Positions 8,984-18,233 of a DNA stretch of 64,000 nucleotides are shown here, piece after piece; within the stretch, counting starts at the first letter, position 1, and every line of letters starts with the position of its first letter. Both the position numbers and the translations under genes were made by a program. The stretch comes from Candidatus Roizmanbacteria bacterium (lineage in GTDB: Bacteria; Patescibacteriota; Microgenomatia; UBA1406; GWC2-37-13): the NCBI GenBank assembly GCA_013335175.1, contig JAAXWC010000002.1:62001-126000 (forward strand). Direction: 5' to 3'. Under the pieces are notes generated by a model that saw only the letters and a program-made list of their open reading frames with translations, was not told the DNA's origin and searched no databases.

Positions 8984-11080
8984 ATGGCCCAAGCAAATGT
9001 CGTTACCACCAAAAATCGCCTCGTACCATTAGATAAAATCCGAAACGTCGGAATTATTGCCCATATTGATTCGGGTAAAACCACGACTACCGAGAGAATC
9101 CTCTTTTATACCGGACGATCTTACAAAATTGGCGATATTGATGATGGAAATACCCAGATGGACTGGATGCCTCAGGAGCGTGAACGAGGAATAACCATCG
9201 TTTCCGCGGCAACCACCACCTTCTGGAAAGGTATGCGTATCAATATTATTGACACTCCCGGACATGTAGACTTTACCGCAGAGGTAGAACGATCGCTTCG
9301 TGTCTTAGATGGCGGAGTCGTCGTATTTGATGCAGAAGAAGGCGTACAAAGTCAGTCAGAAACCGTATGGCGACAAGCTGATAAGTACCATGTACCACGT
9401 ATTTGCTTCATCAATAAAATGGATAAATTGGGAGCCGACTTTGATGGAACAGTAAATGAAATCCGTGAACGATTAGGAGCACATCCTGCTGTTATGGTCT
9501 GTCCTATCGGGAAAGAGGACGAATTCGAAGGTATGGTAGACTTGCTTACCTTGAAAGCATTGGTTTGGGATAAGGCAGGACAGGGAACTGAATATACTGT
9601 CAAAGAAATACCAGAAAACTTAAAAGAAAAAGTAATGGAAATGCGAGCCGCACTTACTGAGCAGATTGCTGAAACCGATGATGCGTTGCTTGATAAGTAT
9701 TTAGCAGGTACAGAAATTACCGAAAAAGAGCTCAAAGCAGCACTTCGAAAAGCAGTTATTGCCTACAAACTGATCCCCGTTTACTGTGGAACTTCTTTGA
9801 GAAATAAGGGCGTTCAGCCAGTACTTGACGCAATCGTCGATTATCTTCCTTCTCCTCTTGATCTTAAAGAGGTACGAGGAGTGAATCCAAAGACGAATGA
9901 AGAAGAAGTACGCCAGCTCAATCAGGAAGAAAAATTCTCTGCATTGGCTTTTAAGATCCAACTTGATCCTCATGTCGGAAAAATTACATACACTCGTATC
10001 TATTCCGGAACCCTGGAAACAGGATCCTATGTTTACAATGTAAGCAAAGGGAAACAGGAACGTGTTTCTCGTCTCCTTCTTATGCATGCCAATCAGCGCG
10101 AAGAGATTGACCGCGCCTATGCAGGTGAGATTGTGGCACTTGTTGGCCCCAAAGACGCAAAAACCGGAGATACATTAGCTGATCAGGATCATCCAATTCT
10201 TCTTGAACAAATTAGTTTCCCCGATCCTGTTATTTCTTTGGCAATTGAACCAAAAACAAAAGCAGATCAAGAAAAATTATCGTATGCACTGCAAAGACTT
10301 GCAGAAGAAGATCCTACCTTCCGAGTAAAAATGAATCACGAAACGGGTCAGACTGTTATGTCTGGAATGGGAGAGCTTCATCTTGAGATCCTCGTAGATC
10401 GTATGAAACGAGAAATGGGCATGGATGTAAATGTAGGTGAACCTCAGGTAGCTTACAAAGAAACTATTTCTAAGGATGCAGAAGCTGAAGGAAAGTATAT
10501 TAAGCAATCAGGAGGACATGGACAGTATGGACATTGTGTCCTCACCGCTAAACCTCTTGCACGAGGCGAAGGATTCAGATTTTTGAACAAAGTAAAAGGT
10601 GGCGCTATTCCTTCTGAGTTTATTCCTTCGGTAGAAAAAGGTGTAATAGAAGCTCTAGATAAAGGTGTCCTTTTAGGATATCCTCTTGTAGACCTTGAAG
10701 TCGCAGTAATTGATGGAAGTTACCACGAAGTAGACTCTTCGGACATTGCATTTAAAATCGCCGGATCGATGGCACTGAATGATGTTGCTAAAAAAGCAGG
10801 ACTCGTACTTCTTGAGCCAATCATGAAAGTCGAAGTAACAGTACCAGAAGAGTTTATGGGTGTCACCATTGGTGATATTTCCAGTAAACGAGGAAAAATC
10901 CTGGGAACTGAAAAGAGAAGTAAATCCGTCGTAATCAAGGCATACACACCACTTGCAGAGCTTTCTGGCTATGTAACAACGGTCCGATCGTTAACTGAGG
11001 GACGCGGATTTATTTATATGGAACCTTCTCATTATGAAGAGGTGCCCAATAACATTGTTCGCGCCATGCAGGAAAAATAA
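8984..11080 (+). CDS. fusA: Translation elongation factor G
   Basis: EF-G (698 aa) is the ribosomal translocation GTPase. The G1 loop [14 protein letters not shown], switch region [14 protein letters not shown]3 DTPGHVDF and G4 [11 protein letters not shown] are intact, followed by domains II-V including [11 protein letters not shown] and the C-terminal [15 protein letters not shown]. The ATG at 8984 gives the usual MAQ-type start; a TTG two codons earlier is also in frame. Length is typical. tuf, which often follows fusA, is absent; instead a metallophosphoesterase begins 4 bases after the stop. Confidence 0.97.
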   Translation: MAQANVVTTKNRLVPLDKIRNVGIIAHIDSGKTTTTERILFYTGRSYKIGDIDDGNTQMDWMPQERERGITIVSAATTTFWKGMRINIIDTPGHVDFTAEVERSLRVLDGGVVVFDAEEGVQSQSETVWRQADKYHVPRICFINKMDKLGADFDGTVNEIRERLGAHPAVMVCPIGKEDEFEGMVDLLTLKALVWDKAGQGTEYTVKEIPENLKEKVMEMRAALTEQIAETDDALLDKYLAGTEITEKELKAALRKAVIAYKLIPVYCGTSLRNKGVQPVLDAIVDYLPSPLDLKEVRGVNPKTNEEEVRQLNQEEKFSALAFKIQLDPHVGKITYTRIYSGTLETGSYVYNVSKGKQERVSRLLLMHANQREEIDRAYAGEIVALVGPKDAKTGDTLADQDHPILLEQISFPDPVISLAIEPKTKADQEKLSYALQRLAEEDPTFRVKMNHETGQTVMSGMGELHLEILVDRMKREMGMDVNVGEPQVAYKETISKDAEAEGKYIKQSGGHGQYGHCVLTAKPLARGEGFRFLNKVKGGAIPSEFIPSVEKGVIEALDKGVLLGYPLVDLEVAVIDGSYHEVDSSDIAFKIAGSMALNDVAKKAGLVLLEPIMKVEVTVPEEFMGVTIGDISSKRGKILGTEKRSKSVVIKAYTPLAELSGYVTTVRSLTEGRGFIYMEPSHYEEVPNNIVRAMQEK

Positions 11081-11084
11081 TTGT

Positions 11085-11744
11085 ATGAATGTACTGGTTT
11101 TTTCTGACACCCATTTGACTGTCCCTTTTGAACAGGAGAAGTACAATTTTTTAGTACGGCTTATCAAAAAAGCAGATACTGTGATCATAAATGGCGATTT
11201 TTGGGATGGATATCTGACCGATTATAAGACGTTTGTGCGTTCTTCGTGGGTAAAGCTGTTTCCCCTTTTAAAAGAAAAACATACCGTTTACGTGTATGGA
11301 AATCATGACAAAGCTTCCTTTACAAATACAAATCAGGTTTCCCAGTTCTCTGATATACAAACGGTGGTGTATCGTGCAACGATAGATGGAACTACCTGTG
11401 TCTTTCAACATGGGAACCGTATAACCCCTTTTTTTGAGGAGCTCGGTTTTTATCATCCTCCAAAGATAGTTATATCTCTCTTGAACTTTATAGAAAAAAT
11501 AATGACACGTGTTTTTCGCAATAAATATATTGGTCTCATATCCCAAAAATATAATAATAAAATGAAACGGTACGCTAAAAAGCACCTCAAACCAGGGGAA
11601 CTATTGTTTTGCGGTCATACCCACTGCGCCGAATTTGATCTTCAGCATCAGTTTGTCAATACGGGATTTATACGATATGGCCTTGCACAGTACGTATGGA
11701 TTAGGAATGGAAAAGTTGAGTTTCAAGAAGAATGGTACGAATAA
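11085..11744 (+). CDS. Calcineurin-like metallophosphoesterase
   Basis: A 219-residue protein with the full dinuclear-metal signature of the calcineurin-like phosphoesterase superfamily: SDTHL near the start, NGDFWDG, GNHD and GHTH near the C-terminus. These supply Asp, His and Asn ligands for two metal ions. The size and order resemble the UDP-2,3-diacylglucosamine hydrolase/YfcE-like branch, but a lipid A role is not supported here because no lipid A genes are visible. The ATG at 11085 lies 4 bases after fusA, so it is probably the last gene of that operon. The substrate is unknown. Confidence 0.85.
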   Translation: MNVLVFSDTHLTVPFEQEKYNFLVRLIKKADTVIINGDFWDGYLTDYKTFVRSSWVKLFPLLKEKHTVYVYGNHDKASFTNTNQVSQFSDIQTVVYRATIDGTTCVFQHGNRITPFFEELGFYHPPKIVISLLNFIEKIMTRVFRNKYIGLISQKYNNKMKRYAKKHLKPGELLFCGHTHCAEFDLQHQFVNTGFIRYGLAQYVWIRNGKVEFQEEWYE

Positions 11745-11759
11745 ATAAACTCGTGTAAA

Positions 11760-14700
11760 ATGAAGGAACATATGAAACCCGTTCCATTTGCTGCGTTCTT
11801 TTGTACTACGCTTCTCGTTTCTACTGTAATCACGGTTTTGTATACGCAGCTTTTTTTCAAATCTCTATCTTCAAAACCGGAAAAATTGAACCAATTGGAA
11901 GTTACGCCAAGTCTTCAGCTTGCAAAAGATAAGAAACTCTTTGACTCCATGACGGTTGAACAGGGGGTGTTGCATTTGACCTCCCCTACGTTGTTTCAAC
12001 AAGACTCCGTTTTTAAGGGAAAAACAATTCTTGACGGCGAGGTGGTAATTCAGGGTAAATCCAATATTCCCAGCCTTTTTTCAGGAGTTCTTACTATTCA
12101 GGGGAAAACAGGGAACGTGCAACTTTTAGGATCGCAGGGGATTTCGATTGAAGGCACTCTTATAAAAAATACCGGAATTCTTAGCCTTTCCGCTGGTTCT
12201 GGGATATCTGTCGATGGATCTCTCATTACCAACGCAGACAAGGGTTCTTCTCAAAATATTTTTAAAACCCTGCATATTCCCCATCAAACAGACATAACCG
12301 CCAGCTCAAACAACGATTCCTTCACCGTACAAGCCGGAGCGGGGATATCAATTTCAAGCGATTCAACAGCTCATTCACTCACAATCTCAGGAGTAGATCT
12401 ATCGCAGAAAAACAACTGGTCTGGAATACAAACATTTCAAGCTCAAACAAACTTTCCGTTTGGTGTCTGGGATTCTGGAGGAAATATTGGGATTGGAGTA
12501 CTTCAACCGACTGCAGCACTTGAGTTGGGGGCATATAAATCCTTGCGCATAACGGGCGGACCAACCTTCCCCTCCTCGCCAAATGAAGGAGAAATCTATT
12601 TTAATACGGATACGAAGGAAATTTATTTGTACGCCGAGCAGAGGTGGCAGGCTGGAAAAAAATCAGTCTCAAAAATAGTGGCAGCAAGTAATTCTCCCAA
12701 CAAAGCTCACGCAGATTATATTGGGAACGGAACAGAAGATCAAATTGTAATACAGTCGGCAATCGATAGCCTCCCTGCTGGTGGTCGAATCGTATTGCTT
12801 GCTGGGACCTACCATTTATCCCAGCCAATCATCCTAAAAGATAATATTACATTGGAGGGTGAGGGATGGAACAGTACATCCATTCGTATAAATGATGCCA
12901 CCGATATGAACGCCATCGAGACCAATGGAAGCATCACTTATAACGGCTATATTCACGATTTGCAAATAGACGGTAATAAGCAAAATAATAGTTCAGCGAC
13001 AAAAGGATCAGGAATCTATGCCGCATTAGACCATGTGTTAATTCAACATGTTCGCTTCATAAATATCAAAAAAAATGCAATTAATATCTGTACTGAAGAT
13101 TTAGTCTCAGGAAATTTATGTTACTTAAATTATGTGATCGATAATGAAATTGTAGATGCAGATGTTGATGGGATTCGCTGGGACTGGCCCATGACTGACA
13201 GCGTCCTCATGGGGAATAATGTTGGAGCATCTCAGGCAGACCTCCATTTTGGCGGTTCTACGGGACGGATTATGTACAACCATCTCGATGGAGATGCCCA
13301 ATACAATATCTTAATCGATCGAGGCGCCGTCTCATACCTTATCGCAAATAATATTATTGAACATGCTGCGAAAAACAATATTTTCTTTCAAATGCCTTCG
13401 TGGGAAGGGACCGACATGTACCATGATATAAATATTTCCAATAATCTTATTCGGGGCTGTAGTCTGAGCGAAAACGGAGGGTATGACTGTATTCGCATTA
13501 ATGGATATTCTGCAACTAATCTTGCTCGAGGATTTACTATTACCGGAAATACGATTGAAGAAAAAGATATGATACGACCGAATAATCTTATCCATCTTAC
13601 CAATGTAGATCAAGCTACTATCACGGGGAACGATATGGCAAATAATGGAATTATTGGTGAATCAATTCAGTACTCAGGAGTAGTAACCCATTCTCATATT
13701 CTAGGAAATACCAATACCGCTCAATCTTTGATTTCCGGAAATCTCGGTTTGGGAACTTCGGATGCAAGCCAACTCCTTACCCTAAACGGAGGACAGTTAG
13801 ATATTACTCAGGTCTCGGGCGGACAATCATTACTCGCCGGTAGAATTCAAGGGGATAGTTTTGATCGTATATCCATTGATTCGTGGGGAAATGTACTGAC
13901 AATTGGATCCATATATACAAACTATGTCCGCGAAAAAGATCCAAACCAAGATATGATCATACAGCTCCCCAACACCGGACACAATCTCTTCTTCACGAGT
14001 AGTGGTGACGCTCCCCTAGTAACCATATCATCTACCGGAAACGTGGGTATCGGTACCACCAATCCTTCTCTGGGCCCCTTACAGTTTACCTCCGGAGCCT
14101 ATGTGGACACCGCAGGAACGTGGCATAACGGCTCGGATGTGAATAAGAAAACAAATTTTTCTGTTGTTGATCCCTCAACCATCCTTTCCAAAATTAATGC
14201 GCTCCCCATTTCTCAATGGAACTATAAAATAGATGATCCCTCTGTTCGCCATATTGGGCCCATGGCACAAGACTTTTTCTCTATTTTTGGGTTAGGCGGG
14301 GACGATAAAACTATCTCTACGGTAGATTCAGCGGGCGTTGCATTCATCGGGATTCAGGCATTATCCCAGCAGGTAGGAATCTTGAATACCGATTCCCGAC
14401 AAACAGAAGCTACTATCAATTCCCATACGAATACCGTTGCTACCCTTTCAGCAGAACTGGTTGATCTTCAAAATGGAATACAAGATACCAATAAACAACT
14501 CGGATTATTCGCACAAAGACTCTCGTTTTTGGAAGAAATGTCTCAAATTGCCTCGCAGTCTGCTTCAACATTAGGAATAGCAACCCAGTCAGGAGTCCTG
14601 ACAATCGCCCAGAAAGTTGCGATATCCGACGACCTCACCGTAACCGGGAAAACAAAACTCAATGATGTAAATGTATTTGGCACATTTACATCCGGTATTC

Positions 14701-15095
14701 TATCAGTCGATGGTCTTGCAGCCTCTGCTAGTGCCACCATTTCCGCAGCAGGGACCCTAAAACTCCAAACAACTGGATTGGGAGATCTTGAAATAATGAA
14801 TGGTGGTGTTATCGTAGATACCTTCGGGAATCTGAAAGTTGAACATGGCAACATGTCCATCAAAGAAGGTGTGATCATGGGGAATGCAACTTTTCGAGGA
14901 CGAGCCATTATGCCAACAGGAGCGACAGAGATTACCATTCATCAAAATTGGAAAATGGAGCCCGAGGTGTTGAATATTACCTCCTTTCAAAAAACGGCAT
15001 TTTGGGTTGAGAACAGATCAGCATCTGGATTTACTATTAAAATCGATACTGCTGCTCCCCGAGACATTGAATTCGACTGGCTCGCAGTGTGGTAA
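11760..15095 (+). CDS. Surface fibre protein with beta-helix and S74 intramolecular chaperone domain
   Basis: A 1111-residue protein with an N-terminal membrane anchor (about residues 9-30), repetitive beta-rich segments, a right-handed beta-helix of the pectate-lyase-3 type (about 310-650, with many short N-N-x-I turns), and Gly-rich NVGIGTTNPS repeats. An S74 peptidase/chaperone domain starts at Ser792, where SDVNKK keeps the Ser/Lys pair (Ser792, Lys797) that mediates self-cleavage in phage tailspikes. An S74 domain normally ends the protein; here about 320 residues follow, with a coiled coil (about 860-930) and a beta-rich tail. It is probably a trimeric cell-surface fibre for adhesion or glycan binding. 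No phage genes surround it. Confidence 0.8.
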   Translation: MKEHMKPVPFAAFFCTTLLVSTVITVLYTQLFFKSLSSKPEKLNQLEVTPSLQLAKDKKLFDSMTVEQGVLHLTSPTLFQQDSVFKGKTILDGEVVIQGKSNIPSLFSGVLTIQGKTGNVQLLGSQGISIEGTLIKNTGILSLSAGSGISVDGSLITNADKGSSQNIFKTLHIPHQTDITASSNNDSFTVQAGAGISISSDSTAHSLTISGVDLSQKNNWSGIQTFQAQTNFPFGVWDSGGNIGIGVLQPTAALELGAYKSLRITGGPTFPSSPNEGEIYFNTDTKEIYLYAEQRWQAGKKSVSKIVAASNSPNKAHADYIGNGTEDQIVIQSAIDSLPAGGRIVLLAGTYHLSQPIILKDNITLEGEGWNSTSIRINDATDMNAIETNGSITYNGYIHDLQIDGNKQNNSSATKGSGIYAALDHVLIQHVRFINIKKNAINICTEDLVSGNLCYLNYVIDNEIVDADVDGIRWDWPMTDSVLMGNNVGASQADLHFGGSTGRIMYNHLDGDAQYNILIDRGAVSYLIANNIIEHAAKNNIFFQMPSWEGTDMYHDINISNNLIRGCSLSENGGYDCIRINGYSATNLARGFTITGNTIEEKDMIRPNNLIHLTNVDQATITGNDMANNGIIGESIQYSGVVTHSHILGNTNTAQSLISGNLGLGTSDASQLLTLNGGQLDITQVSGGQSLLAGRIQGDSFDRISIDSWGNVLTIGSIYTNYVREKDPNQDMIIQLPNTGHNLFFTSSGDAPLVTISSTGNVGIGTTNPSLGPLQFTSGAYVDTAGTWHNGSDVNKKTNFSVVDPSTILSKINALPISQWNYKIDDPSVRHIGPMAQDFFSIFGLGGDDKTISTVDSAGVAFIGIQALSQQVGILNTDSRQTEATINSHTNTVATLSAELVDLQNGIQDTNKQLGLFAQRLSFLEEMSQIASQSASTLGIATQSGVLTIAQKVAISDDLTVTGKTKLNDVNVFGTFTSGILSVDGLAASASATISAAGTLKLQTTGLGDLEIMNGGVIVDTFGNLKVEHGNMSIKEGVIMGNATFRGRAIMPTGATEITIHQNWKMEPEVLNITSFQKTAFWVENRSASGFTIKIDTAAPRDIEFDWLAVW

Positions 15096-15100
15096 GGAAG

Positions 15101-15631
15101 CTACTTTGACGAAACACTTCGTCGCGTTACAAGCGTAATCTGCGAATTAGGAATATATATGATATCCGATTTATCTGTTTCAAGAATCGTAAGGCGAAGT
15201 GTTATTTTTCGCACCTTTCCTTCTTTCTCTCCAATCTGAATACGATCACCGATATTATATTGATTCTCGGCAATGATAAAAAAACCGGAAATAACGTCTT
15301 TCACCAATGTCTGAGCTCCGAAGGAAAAAGCTAATCCCAAAACACCGGCTCCCGTTAAAATTGGGCCAATATTTACTCCCCATTCAGAAAGGATAATCAT
15401 AATCGCGATGGCAAAGAGCAAGACATCTATTACATTTTTTAAAAGCGAGTACATGGTTTGCGATTTTGCTCGTGCAGTAGGAGATCCAATTCGATCTTTA
15501 ATATTTGAGAAAAAAAAGCGTACCAAATAGTTGATACTGAGTGATAGAACAAGGGTAATCAACAGTACTACAATCGAGAATATGAATTTAGGGATATAGA
15601 TTTGTGCGACAAACAGTTCCATTTCCTTCAT
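15101..15631 (-). CDS. mscS: Small-conductance mechanosensitive channel, MscS family
   Basis: A 176-residue protein with two or three hydrophobic helices and the pore-lining/TM3 motif GVLGLAFSFGAQTLVKDVISG, followed by the beta domain start NIGDRIQIGEKEGKV. This is diagnostic of MscS channels, which open under membrane tension to release solutes. It is clearly shorter than E. coli MscS (286 aa): the C-terminal alpha/beta vestibule is mostly missing, so it is a minimal MscS. It ends 6 bases from the end of the converging fibre gene and follows the YibE/F-like gene by 32 bases. Confidence 0.9.
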   Translation of the reverse strand: MKEMELFVAQIYIPKFIFSIVVLLITLVLSLSINYLVRFFFSNIKDRIGSPTARAKSQTMYSLLKNVIDVLLFAIAIMIILSEWGVNIGPILTGAGVLGLAFSFGAQTLVKDVISGFFIIAENQYNIGDRIQIGEKEGKVRKITLRLTILETDKSDIIYIPNSQITLVTRRSVSSK

Positions 15632-15663
15632 TATACATCATGAGAACTGTAAGATTACTGAAA

Positions 15664-16812
15664 TTACCGTGACCTTGCTGCTACGACTGCGGCTAGTAAG
15701 GACGTAAACGGAACCGCAAGCACTAAAATGATACTTCCAATGAGGGTTCTAAAGACTTCCACGGCAATTATCTCAAAATTTATTACCTGCCCGAATGGTT
15801 TTTGATTATTGGCAAACAAAAGTAATAAAGGCAAAGATGCCCCTGCATAGACCAATACAAGGGTATTTACCATAGAACCGATATGGTCTTGCCCAACATT
15901 CATCCCCTTCTTATACAGCTCTTTCCAGGTCAATTTTGCGTTCGCTTCCCGAAGTTGAAAAATGACGGCAGCTTGAGATACCGTTATATCATTAATCGCG
16001 CCCAACGAACCAATAAGAATTCCAGCCAACATAAGATCTTTCATATTAATAGAACCACTCATTACCTGTAAAAAACTCGCCTCATCCGAGGTGAACCCGG
16101 TAAAATAAAGAAATCGAGAAAATACTGCGATAAATGCCCCCGCTGTAATCAAAGAAACAAAGGTAGCAATAATTGCAATCGTTGTCTTTTTGTTCAACCC
16201 ATGAGAAAGATAAAAAGTAATTGGGATAATGAAAAGTGAAGCTAAAATAACGATTACAATCGGGTCGGTACCCTGCTGAATCTGCGGAAGAATCATCTGC
16301 ATAATAAAGAAAAAAGAAACGGCAAGACTAATGAGAGATGTAAATCCTTTTAACCGGCCAATTGCTATTACCAATAGCACAAAAATAAAAGAAAGAATCA
16401 AAAGTGGTTGCCTCCGGACATGATCCGTTATGTAGGTTGCGTTTGAGTCTTGACCTTTGCCATAGTTTACAACTACTTGGTCCCCAACGGCGTACAATTG
16501 ATTATTGGTGGTTGCCATGTTTCCGTTTTCTACTATTATTTTTTTTCCTTTTATTGACCCATCCGTAATGATCAGCTCTAATTTTTGTTCCGTCTGTTTT
16601 TTCTTGTCCACCATGAAGTCTTTCTGAGAAATGACTTTCGTTATCGTGCCCTCAAGTGTCTCATCAGCGGGAGGGGTTGTCGAGGGTGTCTGTGCATGGG
16701 CTACCAGGGATAGATTTAAAAAAACAATAAGACACACAAGAGCAATAAATGTATTGAGTGTACGCATACGTGTAAGTCCCATTGTACCATATCCCTTCCG
16801 TACCTCTCTCAT
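15664..16812 (-). CDS. YibE/F-like multi-pass membrane protein
   Basis: A 382-residue protein with an N-terminal signal-like helix (about residues 20-40, ending AHAQTP), an extracytoplasmic beta-rich region (about 45-130) and about seven hydrophobic helices. The layout and motifs such as GSLGAINDITVSQAA and DHIGSMVNTLVLVYAGASLPLLL match the YibE/F family of membrane proteins, whose transport role is not established. The 16812 start creates a 4-base overlap with the upstream nth stop; later in-frame ATGs at 16782 and 16767 are possible and sit closer to the signal helix. Confidence 0.8.
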   Translation of the reverse strand: MREVRKGYGTMGLTRMRTLNTFIALVCLIVFLNLSLVAHAQTPSTTPPADETLEGTITKVISQKDFMVDKKKQTEQKLELIITDGSIKGKKIIVENGNMATTNNQLYAVGDQVVVNYGKGQDSNATYITDHVRRQPLLILSFIFVLLVIAIGRLKGFTSLISLAVSFFFIMQMILPQIQQGTDPIVIVILASLFIIPITFYLSHGLNKKTTIAIIATFVSLITAGAFIAVFSRFLYFTGFTSDEASFLQVMSGSINMKDLMLAGILIGSLGAINDITVSQAAVIFQLREANAKLTWKELYKKGMNVGQDHIGSMVNTLVLVYAGASLPLLLLFANNQKPFGQVINFEIIAVEVFRTLIGSIILVLAVPFTSLLAAVVAARSR

Positions 16813-17420
16813 TCCGTGAGATTGGATAAAGGACAGTTCTCATGAGAGTGCGATCGGGCTGGGCAGTACGTTCTGCCATATTCAATCAATCGATGGCTGA
16901 AGTCAATCCACTCTGTTTTCGGTACTATTTTTTCTAAATCCTCTTCAATTTTATCTGGGTCGGTATGTTGTGTTAGCGCAAGAAGCCGAGCCAATCTTTT
17001 CACATGAGTGTCAACCGCAATCCCTGTTGGTATCCCAAATGCAACTCCCATTACCACATTTGCTGTTTTCCTCCCCACGCCAGGCAAGGTTTGCAGATCG
17101 ACCAAAGATGAAGGGACCTGCCCTCGAAACAGCGTGCTGATAATCTGTGCTGTTTGAATGAGGTGTTGTGATTTTATATGGTAAAATCCGAGTGAGTGAA
17201 TATACGGCTCTACCGCTTCTACCTGTGCCCGAGCCATACGCTGAGGTGTCGGAAATGCTTTAAAAAGTGCCGGTGTTACCTTGTTTACGGCTTTGTCCGT
17301 AGTTTGTGCAGATAGCATAACCGCAATAAGCGCCTCCCACGGGTTACTAAAATTCAATGTACAGTTTGGATTCGGAAATAACGTTTTAAGTGTAGAAATT
17401 ATCCGTGTTATGCGTTGCAT
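16809..17420 (-). CDS. nth: Endonuclease III-like DNA glycosylase lacking a complete Fe-S cluster site
   Basis: A 203-residue helix-hairpin-helix glycosylase for oxidised pyrimidines. It has MLSAQTTDKAV, the hairpin LPGVGRKTANVV with the catalytic Lys, and the catalytic Asp in VDTHVKRLARLL. The C-terminus should hold four Cys (C-x6-C-x2-C-x5-C) for a 4Fe-4S cluster, but reads YCPARSHSHENCPLSNLTE: positions 2 and 4 are His and Thr, leaving only two Cys. The cluster is therefore probably absent. It lies in an operon with a MutY-like glycosylase and overlaps the next gene by 4 bases. Confidence 0.92.
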   Translation of the reverse strand: MQRITRIISTLKTLFPNPNCTLNFSNPWEALIAVMLSAQTTDKAVNKVTPALFKAFPTPQRMARAQVEAVEPYIHSLGFYHIKSQHLIQTAQIISTLFRGQVPSSLVDLQTLPGVGRKTANVVMGVAFGIPTGIAVDTHVKRLARLLALTQHTDPDKIEEDLEKIVPKTEWIDFSHRLIEYGRTYCPARSHSHENCPLSNLTE

Positions 17421-17429
17421 AGTTCGTTT

Positions 17430-18233
17430 TCAAATAAAAAATAAGTTCTGTTCCTGTTGAATAATTGCTTCTTTTTTCATCTGTTTGAGTATGGTAATTA
17501 CCCGCTCCTGATCTTTTTGAAGAGCTTCAATAATTTCTTCCCTAGATTGGCTTTTTTTCAGCAAGAGACGCAATATAGCGCCCCGGATCTGCCGATCCGA
17601 TCCTTCGAATTTGCTCTGTATAGTATAGTGTCTGCTTCGTTTATTCGGATTTTCAAGAGTTTTCCCCAAATACGTTCCATAGTCCATAAGGGCATAATAC
17701 CAATCTCTCGGATTTTCAGTATCGAGCGTTTGCTGAACGAGCGGATAAATGGCAGTGTCAGGAATATCAATTTGATCCTGAAATAGATGATGAATAAATA
17801 CCCGGCGAATATTGGTTTCAATAAAAACTGTTGGCAAATTGAATGCGAATGCACATATAGATGCCGCAGTCGCAGGGCCAATTCCAGGAAGTTCATCGAC
17901 TAAAATTGGATTATGAGGAAGCTCTCCGTTATATTTTTGCACAATTACCTCAGCTAATTGTTTTAAATACTTCCCCCGTCGGTTATATCCCATCCCCTGC
18001 CAGACCAACAGAACCTCCGACAAAGATGCACTCGCAAGTGTAGAAAAATTAGGAAATTTTTCTAAAAATTCCGGATATTTAGAAAGAACCCGTGGAACCT
18101 GTGTCTGCTGGAGCATAACCTCAGAAACAACAATGCGATAGGGATCAGTTGTTTCCCTCCAGGGTAAATCACGTTTATGCTTGCGATAGTAGGTTAGTAC
18201 GGTATCACGAAATTGATGTACGTTTATAGCCAT
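17430..18233 (-). CDS. MutY-like A/G-specific adenine glycosylase without Fe-S cysteines
   Basis: A 267-residue HhH-GPD glycosylase. The N-terminal DLPWRETTDPYRIVVSEVML carries the MutY catalytic Glu in SEVMLQQTQV, and LPGIGPATAASICAFAF is the hairpin. At the usual MutY Asp-Gly-Asn-Val site the protein has ETNIRRV, so Glu replaces the expected Asp. The C-terminus has no four-Cys cluster; instead it reads NPNKRSRHYTIQSKFEGS and then DRQIRG. This resembles a cluster-less MutY-related clade. It is shorter than E. coli MutY (350 aa) and lacks the 8-oxoG-recognising C-terminal domain, so its base specificity is uncertain. Confidence 0.8.
   Translation of the reverse strand: MAINVHQFRDTVLTYYRKHKRDLPWRETTDPYRIVVSEVMLQQTQVPRVLSKYPEFLEKFPNFSTLASASLSEVLLVWQGMGYNRRGKYLKQLAEVIVQKYNGELPHNPILVDELPGIGPATAASICAFAFNLPTVFIETNIRRVFIHHLFQDQIDIPDTAIYPLVQQTLDTENPRDWYYALMDYGTYLGKTLENPNKRSRHYTIQSKFEGSDRQIRGAILRLLLKKSQSREEIIEALQKDQERVITILKQMKKEAIIQQEQNLFFI

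Noticed and set aside
11760-15095. Prophage indicated by a tail-fibre-like protein
   Set aside because: No terminase, portal, capsid or integrase gene is nearby, and S74 proteins are common on CPR cell surfaces.
15108-15123. GACGAA-ACAC-TTCGTC hairpin as a bidirectional terminator between the fibre and mscS genes
   Set aside because: It lies inside the end of the mscS coding region and is not followed by a T tract on either strand.
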